A DNA stretch of 64,000 bases from GCA-002726655 sp046582185 (lineage in GTDB: Bacteria > Pseudomonadota > Gammaproteobacteria > Pseudomonadales > Azotimanducaceae), in assembly GCA_046582185.1 (NCBI GenBank), contig JAYGEX010000043.1, positions 1-64,000 of the forward strand, in the 5' to 3' direction. A program made the position numbers and the translations under genes. Of the stretch, positions 25,238-35,043 are shown in pieces; positions within the stretch are counted from its first letter, which is position 1; every line of letters starts with the position of its first letter. The notes beneath the pieces were generated by a model, which made no database searches, had not been told where the DNA came from, and saw only the letters and a list, made by a program, of their open reading frames with translations.

Positions 25238-25495
25238 ATGACAGCATCAATTGTTGGATCCATCAAGAATCCTGGCGGGGACCCTCTCTCCGGCGTACTC
25301 GTAAAATTAATTCATGAGCCTACTGGTTCCGCATTTGCAAAAACCAGTAACGACTCAGGGCAATATCAATTTGACTCTGTTAAAGCAGGCGGGCCCTATC
25401 ATTTGTCGGTTAACGCTGATGATCCCGCAGGCAATGAGCTCAAGAGCATTAACCTGAAAATCGATGAAGTATTGGTCCACGATTTCATTTTGTAA
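25238..25495 (+). CDS. Small carboxypeptidase-regulatory-like (Ig-fold) protein
   Basis: An 85-residue single-domain protein: 'GSIKNPGGDPLSGVLVKLIH', 'TSNDSGQYQFDSVKAGGPYHLSV'. This is the CarboxypepD_reg/CNA-B type beta sandwich (G.V....G.PL.GV.V....., T..G.Y.F..V..G.Y.L.V). No signal peptide is present, which is unusual for a domain normally found outside the cytoplasm. A good site (AAAGGATAGGGG) precedes ATG 25238. It stands alone; role unknown. Confidence 0.65.
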   Translation: MTASIVGSIKNPGGDPLSGVLVKLIHEPTGSAFAKTSNDSGQYQFDSVKAGGPYHLSVNADDPAGNELKSINLKIDEVLVHDFIL

Positions 25496-25971
25496 CACTC
25501 GTCATCGAGTACCATCACACCTGCTCAAAGTTCAATAATCTTGCACTCAAAGCCCAAGGCAATTGCAATGTCTTTTCGACTTACGGTTGCGCGCAAAAGT
25601 AAACAGGTGTAAATTCTCGGGCATGCAGTATTAGGAGTTTGAAGTAGCGGTAATAAAACATTCCTTGCATCAGCAGATGTAGAAGTAGAAGTAGCTGTAA
25701 AACCAGTGTAATCCCCGATTATTCCCTGTGGAGTTCGGATGGAAAAGTTGACACGATCAGCAAGTCTACAGATTGTCTCCGACAACCTGACACTAACCTA
25801 TTGCACAAAAATAGGTGACTCGCTTTGCGCATTCCTGCCGAATAGTTGCCTCATCAAACTTCATTTCCGCAGATTTAACTCAGGGTTTACCAATAATCTA
25901 GCTCTTTTCCCCTTGCTAAACCCTTCTCTGCAACGAACACCACGTTGGATGTCAGTAGAGGGGGGAACCAT
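25496..25971. other. Intergenic region upstream of nuoA
   Basis: 476 bp without a convincing gene on either strand. It must hold the nuo promoter, but I cannot point to clear -35/-10 boxes or operators. Confidence 0.5.
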
Positions 25972-26400
25972 TTGACAGAATCTCCACTCTGGCCTCTTGT
26001 CGTCTATTTTTTCGCAGTTGTTGCCCTTGTATTAATCATACTCGGGCTCTCCTCCTTGCTTGGCGAACGGTCAAAAATGCAGCGCGCCACTATCGAACCG
26101 TTCGAGTCCGGCGTAGTTAGTGTGGGTTCCGCTCAGGTACCAGTCTCGGTTGAGTTCTATCTGGTCGCCATGTTCTTCGTTATCTTCGACCTTGAAACAG
26201 TCTTTATTTTCGCCTGGGCAGTCGCCTTTTATGAACTCGGCTGGTACGGATATTTTGCTGTTGCCATATTCGTCCTGGTGCTGGTGATTGCCTTGATATA
26301 CGAATGGAAATCAGGCGCGCTGGATTGGGGCGTTAAAACCAGAAAAGGGCTAAACAGAGATCTAAAACGAGATCTGAACCGGAATCTATACCGAGGGTAA
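25972..26400 (+). CDS. nuoA: NADH-quinone oxidoreductase subunit A
   Basis: A 142-residue membrane subunit of complex I with three helices: 'PLVVYFFAVVALVLIILGLS', the quinone-side loop 'YESG'-equivalent 'PFESGVVSVGSAQVPVSVEFY' (parts cited), then 'FFVIFDLETVFIFAWAV' with the conserved acidic pair. The start is probably TTG 25972, because AGAGGGGGGAA lies 5 nt upstream; no ATG is available there. The C-terminal tail is extended by about 15 basic residues with repeated 'RDLKRDLNRNL'. First gene of the operon. Confidence 0.93.
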   Translation: MTESPLWPLVVYFFAVVALVLIILGLSSLLGERSKMQRATIEPFESGVVSVGSAQVPVSVEFYLVAMFFVIFDLETVFIFAWAVAFYELGWYGYFAVAIFVLVLVIALIYEWKSGALDWGVKTRKGLNRDLKRDLNRNLYRG

Positions 26401-26404
26401 TCTT

Positions 26405-27043
26405 ATGGAATGGAGCTTAGAGAAGATAAATGAGTCGCAGGCAATACCCCAGGTAGATGAAACTTTCGAGGATCAGATTCGAAAGAATGTTGCCATGGCA
26501 AAGCTTGAAGATCTTATCGCATGGGGTCGCAAGCACTCCATCTGGCCTTTCAACTTTGGCCTGTCCTGTTGTTACGTTGAGATGGCGACGGCCTTTACCA
26601 GCAGATTTGATATCGCAAGATTTGGCTCGGAAGTCATCAGGGCCTCCCCTCGCCAGGCCGACCTCATGGTGATCTCCGGCACCTGTTTTCTGAAGATGGC
26701 ACCGGTCATCCAAAGACTTTACGAGCAGTTACTGGAACCAAAATGGGTTATATCCATGGGCTCCTGCGCAAACTCCGGGGGAATGTACGATATCTACAGC
26801 GTAGTGCAGGGTGTGGACAAGTTTATGCCGGTTGATGTCTATGTACCCGGTTGCCCGCCACGACCCGACGCTTTGCTGCAAGGTTTGATGATGCTTCAAG
26901 ACATGGTCGGAAATGAGCGGCGACCCCTGAGTTGGACCTTTGGTGATCAAAGAACAATCAAGACTGAAAAAACGAATCAGAGAGATTTAAGAACGGAAGA
27001 GCGGATGAAGGCGACCGTGCTCAGGGAGCCGCGAGACGTCTAG
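26405..27043 (+). CDS. nuoB: NADH-quinone oxidoreductase subunit B
   Basis: A 212-residue peripheral subunit that carries the terminal [4Fe-4S] cluster N2, next to the quinone site. The four ligands are visible: C55 and C56 ('FGLSCCYVEM'), C121 ('SMGSCANSGG') and C150 ('PGCPPRPD'). Compared with E. coli the core is highly conserved; the last 40 residues form a charged tail ('KTEKTNQRDLRTEER'). Start at ATG 26405, 4 bp after nuoA. Confidence 0.97.
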   Translation: MEWSLEKINESQAIPQVDETFEDQIRKNVAMAKLEDLIAWGRKHSIWPFNFGLSCCYVEMATAFTSRFDIARFGSEVIRASPRQADLMVISGTCFLKMAPVIQRLYEQLLEPKWVISMGSCANSGGMYDIYSVVQGVDKFMPVDVYVPGCPPRPDALLQGLMMLQDMVGNERRPLSWTFGDQRTIKTEKTNQRDLRTEERMKATVLREPRDV

Positions 27044-27122
27044 AACAGTAAACAAACCGAAAGTGAAGTGGCAATTAAGACGAAGCGTTCTATTAGAAAA
27101 TTGGGATAAATGAGGCACTGAC

Positions 27123-28880
27123 GTGGTAGTGGTAATGAGAGCGTCCAACAACGATATTACAGAGAAACTTAAAGTCCGGTTTCCCGGCGTCTCGTTTGTT
27201 GAACAGCTGACATTTGATCAAATCCCTACCTTCTGGATCTCACGCCGCGAGTTATTGCCGGTACTATTTTTCCTCAAAACAGATTGCGCATTCGAGATGT
27301 TATTCGACTTATGCGGCGTCGACGAAAGAACCCGCATCCATCGCGACGGACTGCCCGCTGCCGATTTCACTGTTGTTTACCACTTGATGTCTTTTTCAAA
27401 CAATACGGATGTACGAGTTAAGGTCGCCTTGAGTGAAAGTGACTGTGAACTGCCAAGCTGCATACCGGTCTGGCCCAACGCCAACTGGTACGAAAGAGAA
27501 GCCTGGGACATGTACGGTATTACATTCACGGGCCACCCAAATCTGTTTAGGATCTTGTTGCCACCCACCTGGGAAGGCCACGCACTAAGAAAAGATCATC
27601 CAGCCCGGGCGACGGAAATGCCGCCATTCAAGATGACGGACGATCGTCAGAACCGGGAACAGGAAGCGCTACGATTCAAGCCTGAAGATTGGGGAATGAA
27701 GCGCAAGAACAAACACACAGAATTTATGTTCCTGAATCTTGGCCCAAACCATCCATCTGTTCATGGCGTATTTCGGATCATTCTGCAGTTGGACGGTGAA
27801 CTCGTCGTAGATGCGGTGCCCGAAATAGGCTACCACCACCGCGGCGCAGAGAAGATGGGAGAGCGCCAGACCTGGCATACCTACATCCCCTATACCGATC
27901 GCATCGATTATCTGGGCGGCGTGATGAATAATATGCCCTATGTGATGACCATTGAGAAGATGGCAGGCATAGAAGTGCCGGATCGAGCGAAGGTCATCCG
28001 TATCATGCTGGCGGAACTATTTCGAATATCCAGCCATCTTGTTTTCTACGGCACTTATGTCCAGGACGTGGGCCAGATGTCACCTGTTTTCTACATGTTT
28101 GCCGACCGTGAACGGCTGTTCGGCATTATCGAAGCTATCACCGGCGGTCGAATGCACCCCGCCTGGTTTCGAATTGGCGGCGTTGCCGACGACCTGCCAG
28201 AGGGATGGGAAAAGCTGGTTCGCGACTTCATCGAGTGGATGCCTAAGCGCATGGATCACTACGACAAGATGGCTATGCAAAACAGCATCCTGAAGCAGCG
28301 CTCTGTAGACATTGGCGTTTACACAACTGAAGAAGCGCTTGATTGGGGCATCACCGGGCCAGGCCTGCGAGCCACTGGCATGGACTTCGATATGCGCCGC
28401 GACAGACCTTATGGTGGCTATGATCAATTTGAATTTGAAGTGCCTGTATTTCAGAACGGCGATATCTACGATCGGGCGCGGGTTCGTGTTGAGGAGATCC
28501 GCCAGAGCCTGCGAATCATCGAGCAATGCCTGGACAATATGCCCGCCGGGCCCTACAAGTCCGAGCATCGGCTGACGACGCCGCCGCCCAAAGAGAGAAC
28601 GATGCATGATATTGAAACCCTGATCCATCATTTCCTAAACGTTAGCTGGGGTCCGGTAATCCCCGCTGGAGAATGCAGCGTTACCATCGAGGCAACGAAG
28701 GGACTCAATATGTACTACCTGACAAGCGATGGCAGTACAACATCATATCGGACACGTATCAGGACTCCTTCCTTTCCCCATCTGCAGCAGATTCCCTTGA
28801 TCAGTCGAGGCTTACTCATTGCAGACCTGATCGCAATTATTGCCAGCATCGACTTCGTTATGGCAGATGTGGACAGATGA
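27123..28880 (+). CDS. nuoC: NADH-quinone oxidoreductase subunits C and D, fused
   Basis: A 585-residue fusion of NuoC and NuoD, the arrangement of E. coli nuoC (nuoCD). The NuoC part is about residues 1-170 and ends with 'WEGHALRKDHPARATE'. A linker of about 30 residues leads to NuoD at 'FLNLGPNHPSVHGVFRI' (about 202-220), with 'GYHHRGAEKMGE', 'GGRMHPAWFRIGG' and the C-terminal 'ADVDR'. NuoD lines the quinone cavity. GTG 27123 is favoured because GAGG lies 7 nt upstream; ATG 27135 is the alternative. It follows nuoB after 79 bp. Confidence 0.96.
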   Translation: MVVVMRASNNDITEKLKVRFPGVSFVEQLTFDQIPTFWISRRELLPVLFFLKTDCAFEMLFDLCGVDERTRIHRDGLPAADFTVVYHLMSFSNNTDVRVKVALSESDCELPSCIPVWPNANWYEREAWDMYGITFTGHPNLFRILLPPTWEGHALRKDHPARATEMPPFKMTDDRQNREQEALRFKPEDWGMKRKNKHTEFMFLNLGPNHPSVHGVFRIILQLDGELVVDAVPEIGYHHRGAEKMGERQTWHTYIPYTDRIDYLGGVMNNMPYVMTIEKMAGIEVPDRAKVIRIMLAELFRISSHLVFYGTYVQDVGQMSPVFYMFADRERLFGIIEAITGGRMHPAWFRIGGVADDLPEGWEKLVRDFIEWMPKRMDHYDKMAMQNSILKQRSVDIGVYTTEEALDWGITGPGLRATGMDFDMRRDRPYGGYDQFEFEVPVFQNGDIYDRARVRVEEIRQSLRIIEQCLDNMPAGPYKSEHRLTTPPPKERTMHDIETLIHHFLNVSWGPVIPAGECSVTIEATKGLNMYYLTSDGSTTSYRTRIRTPSFPHLQQIPLISRGLLIADLIAIIASIDFVMADVDR

Positions 28881-28881
28881 T

Positions 28882-29424
28882 ATGAGTGAACTAATTAACA
28901 ATTTATCTGATGAGGAAACTGCCGAGATCGAAGCAGAAGTCGCCCAACTCCCTAATCGTCAGGCTGCGGCAATTGATGCCTTAAAAATTGTGCAGGCTTA
29001 CCGCGGCTGGATATCGGATGAAAGTATTGCTGCGATTGCGAGACAACTTCAGATGAGCACCGAAGAACTCGATGGCATCGCGACTTTTTACAATCTTATC
29101 TATCGAAGGCCAGTGGGCGAGAAAGTGATCCTGTTCTGCGATAGCGTTTCCTGTTGGTTAATGGACGGCGATAAAGTCTGCAGCAAGATTAAGGAACAAC
29201 TCCAAGTCGATTATGGGGAAACAACGGAAGACGGTGCATACACCCTGTTGCCTGTTACCTGTCTTGGCGATTGCGACCACGCACCTGCAATGATGATTGG
29301 TGATGAGCTTCATCACGACTTAAAGGCAGAAACCGTAGGCCAACTGTTTGAATCAGACATACCATCAAACTCCTCATCAAGTGACTCATCGAACACGCTA
29401 TTAAATGACGGGGAGGACAAGTGA
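28882..29424 (+). CDS. nuoE: NADH-quinone oxidoreductase subunit E
   Basis: A 180-residue thioredoxin-like subunit with the [2Fe-2S] cluster N1a. Ligands are in 'CDSVSCWLMDG' (C-x4-C) and 'CLGDCDHAP' (C-x3-C). It works with NuoF at the NADH-oxidising tip. The C-terminal 18 residues are a Ser/Asp-rich tail ('SNSSSSDSSNTLLNDGED') not seen in E. coli NuoE. ATG 28882 starts 1 bp after the nuoCD stop; the frame's longer upstream extension overlaps nuoCD and is not used. Confidence 0.96.
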   Translation: MSELINNLSDEETAEIEAEVAQLPNRQAAAIDALKIVQAYRGWISDESIAAIARQLQMSTEELDGIATFYNLIYRRPVGEKVILFCDSVSCWLMDGDKVCSKIKEQLQVDYGETTEDGAYTLLPVTCLGDCDHAPAMMIGDELHHDLKAETVGQLFESDIPSNSSSSDSSNTLLNDGEDK

Positions 29425-30701
29425 CTGAAACGCCTCTCACCAAGAATATCGCAGCGGGCAAAGCGCCCACAGATCTCAAGGCTTATGAAGCCACCGGTGG
29501 TTACGAAGCTGTTCGAAAAACCATTGGCAAACTCGCCCCTTCAGACGTACTGGAGATTATCAAAGACTCCAAACTCAGAGGTCGAGGCGGCGCAGGATTT
29601 CCCACAGGAATGAAGTGGAGCTTTGTTCCCATGGGCAAGTCCGATGGGCATAAGTACCTGGTCTGTAATGCGGACGAAATGGAACCCGGCGCATTTAAGG
29701 ATCGTGTGATTCTGGAAAATGACCCCCACCAGCTCATCGAGGGCATGATCCTGTCTGCCTACACCATTGAAGCAGACATCGGTTACATCTTCATTCGCTG
29801 CGAATACCACGCAGCAGTGCGTCTCCTGAGCGAAGCCATCAACGAAGCGAAACAAAAAGGCCTACTGGGCAAGAACATACTGGGCACCGACTACAACTTT
29901 GAAATTCATGTTCATTCCAGCGCAGGCCGTTACATTTGCGGTGAAGAGACGGCCTTACTCAATTCACTGGAAGGTAAGCGAGCCACACCTAGAGCCAAGC
30001 CGCCATTTCCACAAGTTAGCGGATTATGGGGGCGACCGACCATCGTTAATAACGTGGAGACCTTATGCAATATTACCCACATTATTGCCAATGGCGCCGA
30101 CTGGTTTAAGTCTCTTGGTCGCGGCGACGATGCCGGTACAAAATTATTCGGCGCAAGTGGTCGAGTCAAGAATCCGGGATGTTGGGAGCTGCCTATGGGC
30201 ACACCCATCCGCGAAATTTTCGAGGATTACGCCGGTGGTATGCAGGACGGCTACGAGCTCAAAGGTTTCCTGCCTGGCGGCGGCTCCACAGATTTCTTGT
30301 TACCAGAACATCTGGACCTGGCGATGGACTACGACACCATCATGAAAGCGGGTAGTCGAATGGGCACAGGCACATTGATTATTCTGGATGATCGCGCCTG
30401 CCCTGTAGGTATGGTGCTTAATCTTGAGAAATTTTTTGCCCGGGAGTCATGCGGTTTCTGTACTCCATGTCGCGAGGGCCTACCCTGGATTGTTCAAATT
30501 CTAACCGATATTGAAAATGGCCGAGGCCAGCCTGAAGACATTGCAACACTTGAGCGACAGGGGGCATTTATTGGCGCTATCGGTAATACACATTGCGCTC
30601 ATGCACCCGGCGCTATTGAGCCACTTTCCAGTGCAATGAAATTCTGGCCTGAGGAATTTCTGGCGCATATAGAAGAACAGCGGTGTCCTTATGCGCACTG
30701 A
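29421..30701 (+). CDS. nuoF: NADH-quinone oxidoreductase subunit F
   Basis: A 426-residue flavoprotein that binds FMN and NADH and carries [4Fe-4S] cluster N3. Seen: 'GRGGAGFPTGMKW' (FMN/NADH glycine loop), 'CNADEMEPGAFKDR', 'AGRYICGEETALLNSLEG' and the cluster box 'ESCGFCTPCREG' with the fourth cysteine in 'NTHCAHAPG'. It takes electrons from NADH and passes them to NuoE and NuoG. GTG 29421 overlaps the nuoE stop by 4 bp. A 135-bp gap with no gene separates it from nuoG. Confidence 0.97.
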   Translation: MTETPLTKNIAAGKAPTDLKAYEATGGYEAVRKTIGKLAPSDVLEIIKDSKLRGRGGAGFPTGMKWSFVPMGKSDGHKYLVCNADEMEPGAFKDRVILENDPHQLIEGMILSAYTIEADIGYIFIRCEYHAAVRLLSEAINEAKQKGLLGKNILGTDYNFEIHVHSSAGRYICGEETALLNSLEGKRATPRAKPPFPQVSGLWGRPTIVNNVETLCNITHIIANGADWFKSLGRGDDAGTKLFGASGRVKNPGCWELPMGTPIREIFEDYAGGMQDGYELKGFLPGGGSTDFLLPEHLDLAMDYDTIMKAGSRMGTGTLIILDDRACPVGMVLNLEKFFARESCGFCTPCREGLPWIVQILTDIENGRGQPEDIATLERQGAFIGAIGNTHCAHAPGAIEPLSSAMKFWPEEFLAHIEEQRCPYAH

Positions 30702-30836
30702 TTTCCTTACAAAACCTTCAGTAGGTAGACCCGCAGCATTCTTTCATAAATTGGTATTGGTGAGTCGTGGTCGCTGTAAGGGGCTGGTCAGTTACATAAA
30801 TAAACCTTTTGTACGACAAAGAGTGGGACGAGAACA

Positions 30837-33551
30837 ATGGCAAAGATAACGGTCGATGGCCGTATCATAGAGGTTAAAGACTCTGACAATCTGTTAGAGG
30901 CATTGCTGGGTCTGGGCGAAGACCTGCCTTATTTTTGTTGGCATCCCGAGATGGGGTCAGTTGGTGCTTGTCGGCAATGTGCCGTTGTTCAATATATGAA
31001 TGAAGATGATACCCGCGGCCGAATTGTTATGTCGTGTATGACGGCGGTAACGGAGGGCGCCATTTTCTCTGTGCAGGGTGATAAGGCCAGCGAGTTCAGG
31101 GAATCTGTGGTTGAAAACCTGATGTTGAACCATCCCCACGATTGTCCGGTATGTGAGGAAGGCGGCGAATGCCACCTTCAGGATATGACGGTGATGACCG
31201 GGCACAGGGATAGAAAATACCGCCACCTGAAGACTACCTTTAGAAACCAATATCTTGGCCCGCTAATCGGTCATGAGATGAATCGATGCATCACTTGTTA
31301 TCGATGTGTACGTTATTACGGGGATTATGCTGGCGGCGATGATCTCGCTGCATTTGCATCCAGAGATCGAGTCTTCTTTGGTCGCTCCGGCGATGGTGTT
31401 CTGGAAAATGAATTCGCGGGCAATCTTGTGGAAGTGTGCCCTACAGGCGTTTTCACAGACAAGACACTAAGCGAACACTATACGCGTAAGTGGGACCTGC
31501 AATCAGCCCCGGCCATTTGCACCGGCTGTTCAGTGGGCTGCAATATTATTGTATCCGAGCGTTATGGGCAGGTGCGGCGGGTGACAAATCGATATCACGG
31601 TGAGATCAATGGCTACTTCCTTTGTGATCGCGGCAGATTTGGCGCACAGTATGTGAATAGTGAAGATCGTATTCCCTATTGCGGCATCCGAAACGATAGT
31701 AATATTTTTGAGGCAATATCCAAAGATGACGCCTTGACGCACATCCAGGAGACCGTGAACAATGCCGACACTATTGTTGGCATTGGATCGCCCAGAGCGT
31801 CACTGGAAGCCAATTTCGCGTTGCGTACATTGGTAGGAAAGGAGAACTTTTACTCCGGGCTGTCACCTTCAGAAACTGAAATCGCCTCACTGCTATTGAG
31901 CGTACTAAGAAGCGAGATCAAGGTGCCTACATTGAAGGAAGTCGAGAGCTGCGATGCGGTTCTGATACTTGGAGAAGATACAACCAATCACGCACCTCGG
32001 CTGGCTCTATCGATAAGGCAAGCTTCAAGAAACGAAGCCAAGAGCATGGCAAAGGATGCCGGTATCCCACTGTGGCAGGATGCAGCAGTTCGTAAGCTGG
32101 CACAGGATATTTGCAGCCCCGTCTTCATACTTACGCCATATGACGATCGGCTGGACGATGTAGGGATTCCTTCGCGCTTATCCCCTAATGATATCTCCAA
32201 TGCAGGCTTCAACATTGCTCATGCAATAAATGAGAGCTTTCCATCCGGGACGGACCAACAATTCGATACTGCGGAAATCGTAAGCGCCCTTAAAGGAGCC
32301 AGCAACCCACTGATCGTGACTGGCAGTAGCCTCTCCAACCCGGAAATAGTAAAGGCCGCGACCAACATTGCCAACGCCCTTGCCAAACACAATGAAAATA
32401 CTGCTTTGTTAATTTGTACCGACGGCCCCAATGCCCTTGCAGCAAGCCTGCTCTCAGACCAATCTTTCCCATCTACCAGTCCGGAACTGGCCATTGTTGT
32501 CGAAAACGATTTGTCTAATGTGCCGTCAGCAACATTGAAGCATTGGCTTGAAGGCACAAAGCAGCTACTGGTTATCGATAGCCTGGATAACGCGCTTAGC
32601 ACTCAGTCGAATATCGTCTTACCCGCCGCAACATTTGCTGAGGCCGAAGGAACATATATCAATCTTGAGGGTCGAGCCCAGCGTTCATTTGGCGCTTATA
32701 AACCCAAGGGTGATATCGCCGCCAGTTGGCAATGGCTGCTGGAAATTTGCCATGATCAGGGATCACTCAATGAAGTTGCACACATTGACGATCTGTTAGC
32801 GCATATTGCAGTAGAGGAAGTTGAGTTAGCAGGCATTGTAGATGCTGCACCGGGAGCACACTTTAAACATCACGGGCAGAAGATTTCCCGTATGACTCAT
32901 CGCTACAGTGGCCGAACTGCCATGTTAGCGGATAAGAGCGTCCACGAGCCGCAACAACCGGCCGACGATGATTCTGCACTTAGCTACAGCATGGAAGGCA
33001 CAAATCAATCAGATTCAACAGCGATGCAAGCCTATACCTGGTCACCAGGATGGAATTCAAACCAATCCATCAATAAATTCCAGGACGATATTGCCGGGTC
33101 GCTTCGCCATGGCGACCCGGGTATTCGCTTGTTTTCCGGGAAGACACCGGTAGATCAGTTCAGGGCGGGAAGTACAACCAACAACAAGGCTGATGTTATC
33201 TCCAGGTGGCATATCTTCGGTAGCGATAGTCTAAGCAACAAGAGTCCGGCAATAAACTCACTTGCACCCACGCCTTATGCCCTTTTGAACGCTGATATGG
33301 CTGAGTCTTTGGGCGTGCAAAACGGAGACGGCCTGAAACTCGAGCAGTCCGATGATGCGGAATCTGCACCCTCGCTGGAAGTTATCGTCGATGATGCGAT
33401 TCCAGCAGGATGTATTGTCTGCCCGGTCCTGGATGAAACCCGTCTTTATTTCAATGAGAACGATTTCAATGAAAGCGCGCTTGTCAAAGATGAGAACTGG
33501 GCTGCCGCAAGTGACGCTGATTTCCTGATCGCAAGCGACAGGGGGTCATGA
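30837..33551 (+). CDS. nuoG: NADH-quinone oxidoreductase subunit G
   Basis: A 904-residue iron-sulfur subunit of the peripheral arm. [2Fe-2S] N1b ligands: C34, C45, C48 and C67. N5 ligands: H99, C103, C106 and C112, with the unusual histidine. N4 box: 'CITCYRCVRYYGDYAGG'. N7 box: 'CTGCSVGCN' plus 'FLCDRGRFG', so the extra cluster of the E. coli type is kept. The rest is a molybdopterin-oxidoreductase-like domain without catalytic role. Residues about 680-760 form a low-similarity linker. Start at ATG 30837; stop overlaps nuoH. Confidence 0.96.
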   Translation: MAKITVDGRIIEVKDSDNLLEALLGLGEDLPYFCWHPEMGSVGACRQCAVVQYMNEDDTRGRIVMSCMTAVTEGAIFSVQGDKASEFRESVVENLMLNHPHDCPVCEEGGECHLQDMTVMTGHRDRKYRHLKTTFRNQYLGPLIGHEMNRCITCYRCVRYYGDYAGGDDLAAFASRDRVFFGRSGDGVLENEFAGNLVEVCPTGVFTDKTLSEHYTRKWDLQSAPAICTGCSVGCNIIVSERYGQVRRVTNRYHGEINGYFLCDRGRFGAQYVNSEDRIPYCGIRNDSNIFEAISKDDALTHIQETVNNADTIVGIGSPRASLEANFALRTLVGKENFYSGLSPSETEIASLLLSVLRSEIKVPTLKEVESCDAVLILGEDTTNHAPRLALSIRQASRNEAKSMAKDAGIPLWQDAAVRKLAQDICSPVFILTPYDDRLDDVGIPSRLSPNDISNAGFNIAHAINESFPSGTDQQFDTAEIVSALKGASNPLIVTGSSLSNPEIVKAATNIANALAKHNENTALLICTDGPNALAASLLSDQSFPSTSPELAIVVENDLSNVPSATLKHWLEGTKQLLVIDSLDNALSTQSNIVLPAATFAEAEGTYINLEGRAQRSFGAYKPKGDIAASWQWLLEICHDQGSLNEVAHIDDLLAHIAVEEVELAGIVDAAPGAHFKHHGQKISRMTHRYSGRTAMLADKSVHEPQQPADDDSALSYSMEGTNQSDSTAMQAYTWSPGWNSNQSINKFQDDIAGSLRHGDPGIRLFSGKTPVDQFRAGSTTNNKADVISRWHIFGSDSLSNKSPAINSLAPTPYALLNADMAESLGVQNGDGLKLEQSDDAESAPSLEVIVDDAIPAGCIVCPVLDETRLYFNENDFNESALVKDENWAAASDADFLIASDRGS

Positions 33552-34519
33552 TGCCAGATTCAATTTTCATCTATGTCATCATCTTTGGCACCTTGTTCGG
33601 CGCCATGGGCATTGCTGGTGTTCTGGTCTGGTTTGAACGGCGTCTCCTGGGCTTCTGGCAAGACAGGCTGGGGCCTAACAGGGTCGGTCCATTTGGCATC
33701 GGTTTAGCCTTGGCAGACATCATCAAGCTATTTGCCAAGGAGGATTGGGTACCTCCATTCGCGGACAAATTTGTGTTCATCTTTGCACCCACTGCAATTG
33801 TTATGGCGATGTTATTGGGATTTGCCGTCCTGCCTTTTGCCCCTGGTATCTATGTGGTGGATATCAACATCGCATTGCTGTTCTTCCTGGGCATGACTTC
33901 GCTGGCAGTATACGCCGTATTGCTTGGCGGCCTCGCATCACACAATAAGTTTGCCTTGCTCGGCGGCCTCCGGTCCGCTGCGCAAATGGTTAGCTACGAA
34001 GTGTTTATGGGGCTCTCCTTAATGGGCGTCGTTATGCTGGCTGGCTCATTTAGCCTTGTTGATATTGTTTTAGCACAAGAGGAGAACTACTGGTTTGTGG
34101 TCACCCAGTTCTTTGGCTTTGTGGTCTTCCTGATTGCGGGCATAGCAGAGAGTCATCGCCTGCCCTTCGACCTGCCGGAGGCAGAGCACGAATTAGTTGC
34201 CGGCTTCCACACGGAATATTCAGGCATGAAATTCGGTATGTTCATGGTCGGAGAATATCTCGGCGTCATCCTCATCTCTTCCATGATGGCAACAATATTC
34301 TTCGGCGGCTGGTTAGGCCCTGACTTTATGCCGCCGATCTTCTGGTTTGGACTCAAGAGCTTCCTTATCGTGTGCTTCTTCGTATTGCTCCGGGCTGGTA
34401 TTCCCCGTCCGAGATACGACCAGCTTATGTCGTTTGGATGGAAAATATTGCTGCCCATTACCCTGATTAACTTGATGGTCACGGGCGCAGTCGCGCTGTG
34501 GTTAAGGTCGCCGCTATGA
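33548..34519 (+). CDS. nuoH: NADH-quinone oxidoreductase subunit H
   Basis: A 323-residue membrane subunit with about eight helices that forms the quinone chamber and the link to the proton-pumping arm. Seen: 'ERRLLGFWQDRLGPNRVGPFG', 'ADIIKLFAKEDW', 'GGLRSAAQMVSYEV' and the acidic box 'ESHRLPFDLPEAEHELVAGF', ending 'RAGIPRPRYDQLMSFGWK' (parts cited). Either ATG 33548 or the adjacent ATG 33551 may be used; both overlap the nuoG stop. Confidence 0.97.
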   Translation: MMPDSIFIYVIIFGTLFGAMGIAGVLVWFERRLLGFWQDRLGPNRVGPFGIGLALADIIKLFAKEDWVPPFADKFVFIFAPTAIVMAMLLGFAVLPFAPGIYVVDINIALLFFLGMTSLAVYAVLLGGLASHNKFALLGGLRSAAQMVSYEVFMGLSLMGVVMLAGSFSLVDIVLAQEENYWFVVTQFFGFVVFLIAGIAESHRLPFDLPEAEHELVAGFHTEYSGMKFGMFMVGEYLGVILISSMMATIFFGGWLGPDFMPPIFWFGLKSFLIVCFFVLLRAGIPRPRYDQLMSFGWKILLPITLINLMVTGAVALWLRSPL

Positions 34520-35043
34520 TTGAAGCCATCCTCAGTCAATTTCGTACCTTATGGGCAGTATTCTCACATACATTTACCCGCCGTGAGACGGTGCAGTATC
34601 CGGAAGAAATGCCATACCTTGCGCCACGTTATCGAGGGCGCATTGTTTTAACCAGGGATCCCGATGGCGTAGAGCGATGTGTTGCCTGTAATTTATGTGC
34701 AGTGGCCTGCCCTGTTGACTGCATCGCCTTGCAGAAGACCGAAGATGAAAATGGCCGCTGGTACCCTGAATTTTTCCGAATCAATTTTTCAAGATGCATC
34801 ATGTGCGGCTTTTGCGAAGAAGCCTGCCCCACTTATTCAATTCAGCTAACGCCCGACTTCGAGATGGCGGAATACGATCGGCAAAACATGGTGTATGAAA
34901 AAGAACATCTGTTGATCGATGGCGTGGGGAAATATCCAGACTACAGTTTCTACAACGTAGCAGGTAAATCCATCGGCGGCAAAGACAAGGGTGAAGCAGA
35001 AAATGAAGCGCCACCTGTAGATGTTAAGAGTCTGATGCCATGA
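34516..35043 (+). CDS. nuoI: NADH-quinone oxidoreductase subunit I
   Basis: A 175-residue ferredoxin-like subunit with clusters N6a and N6b. Both boxes are whole: 'CVACNLCAVACPVDC' and 'CIMCGFCEEACPTYS'. It passes electrons from NuoG to NuoB. ATG 34516 overlaps the nuoH stop by 4 bp (ATGA) and gives the usual family length; the earlier in-frame GTG lies inside nuoH. The C-terminal tail is Glu/Lys-rich. Confidence 0.97.
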   Translation: MIEAILSQFRTLWAVFSHTFTRRETVQYPEEMPYLAPRYRGRIVLTRDPDGVERCVACNLCAVACPVDCIALQKTEDENGRWYPEFFRINFSRCIMCGFCEEACPTYSIQLTPDFEMAEYDRQNMVYEKEHLLIDGVGKYPDYSFYNVAGKSIGGKDKGEAENEAPPVDVKSLMP

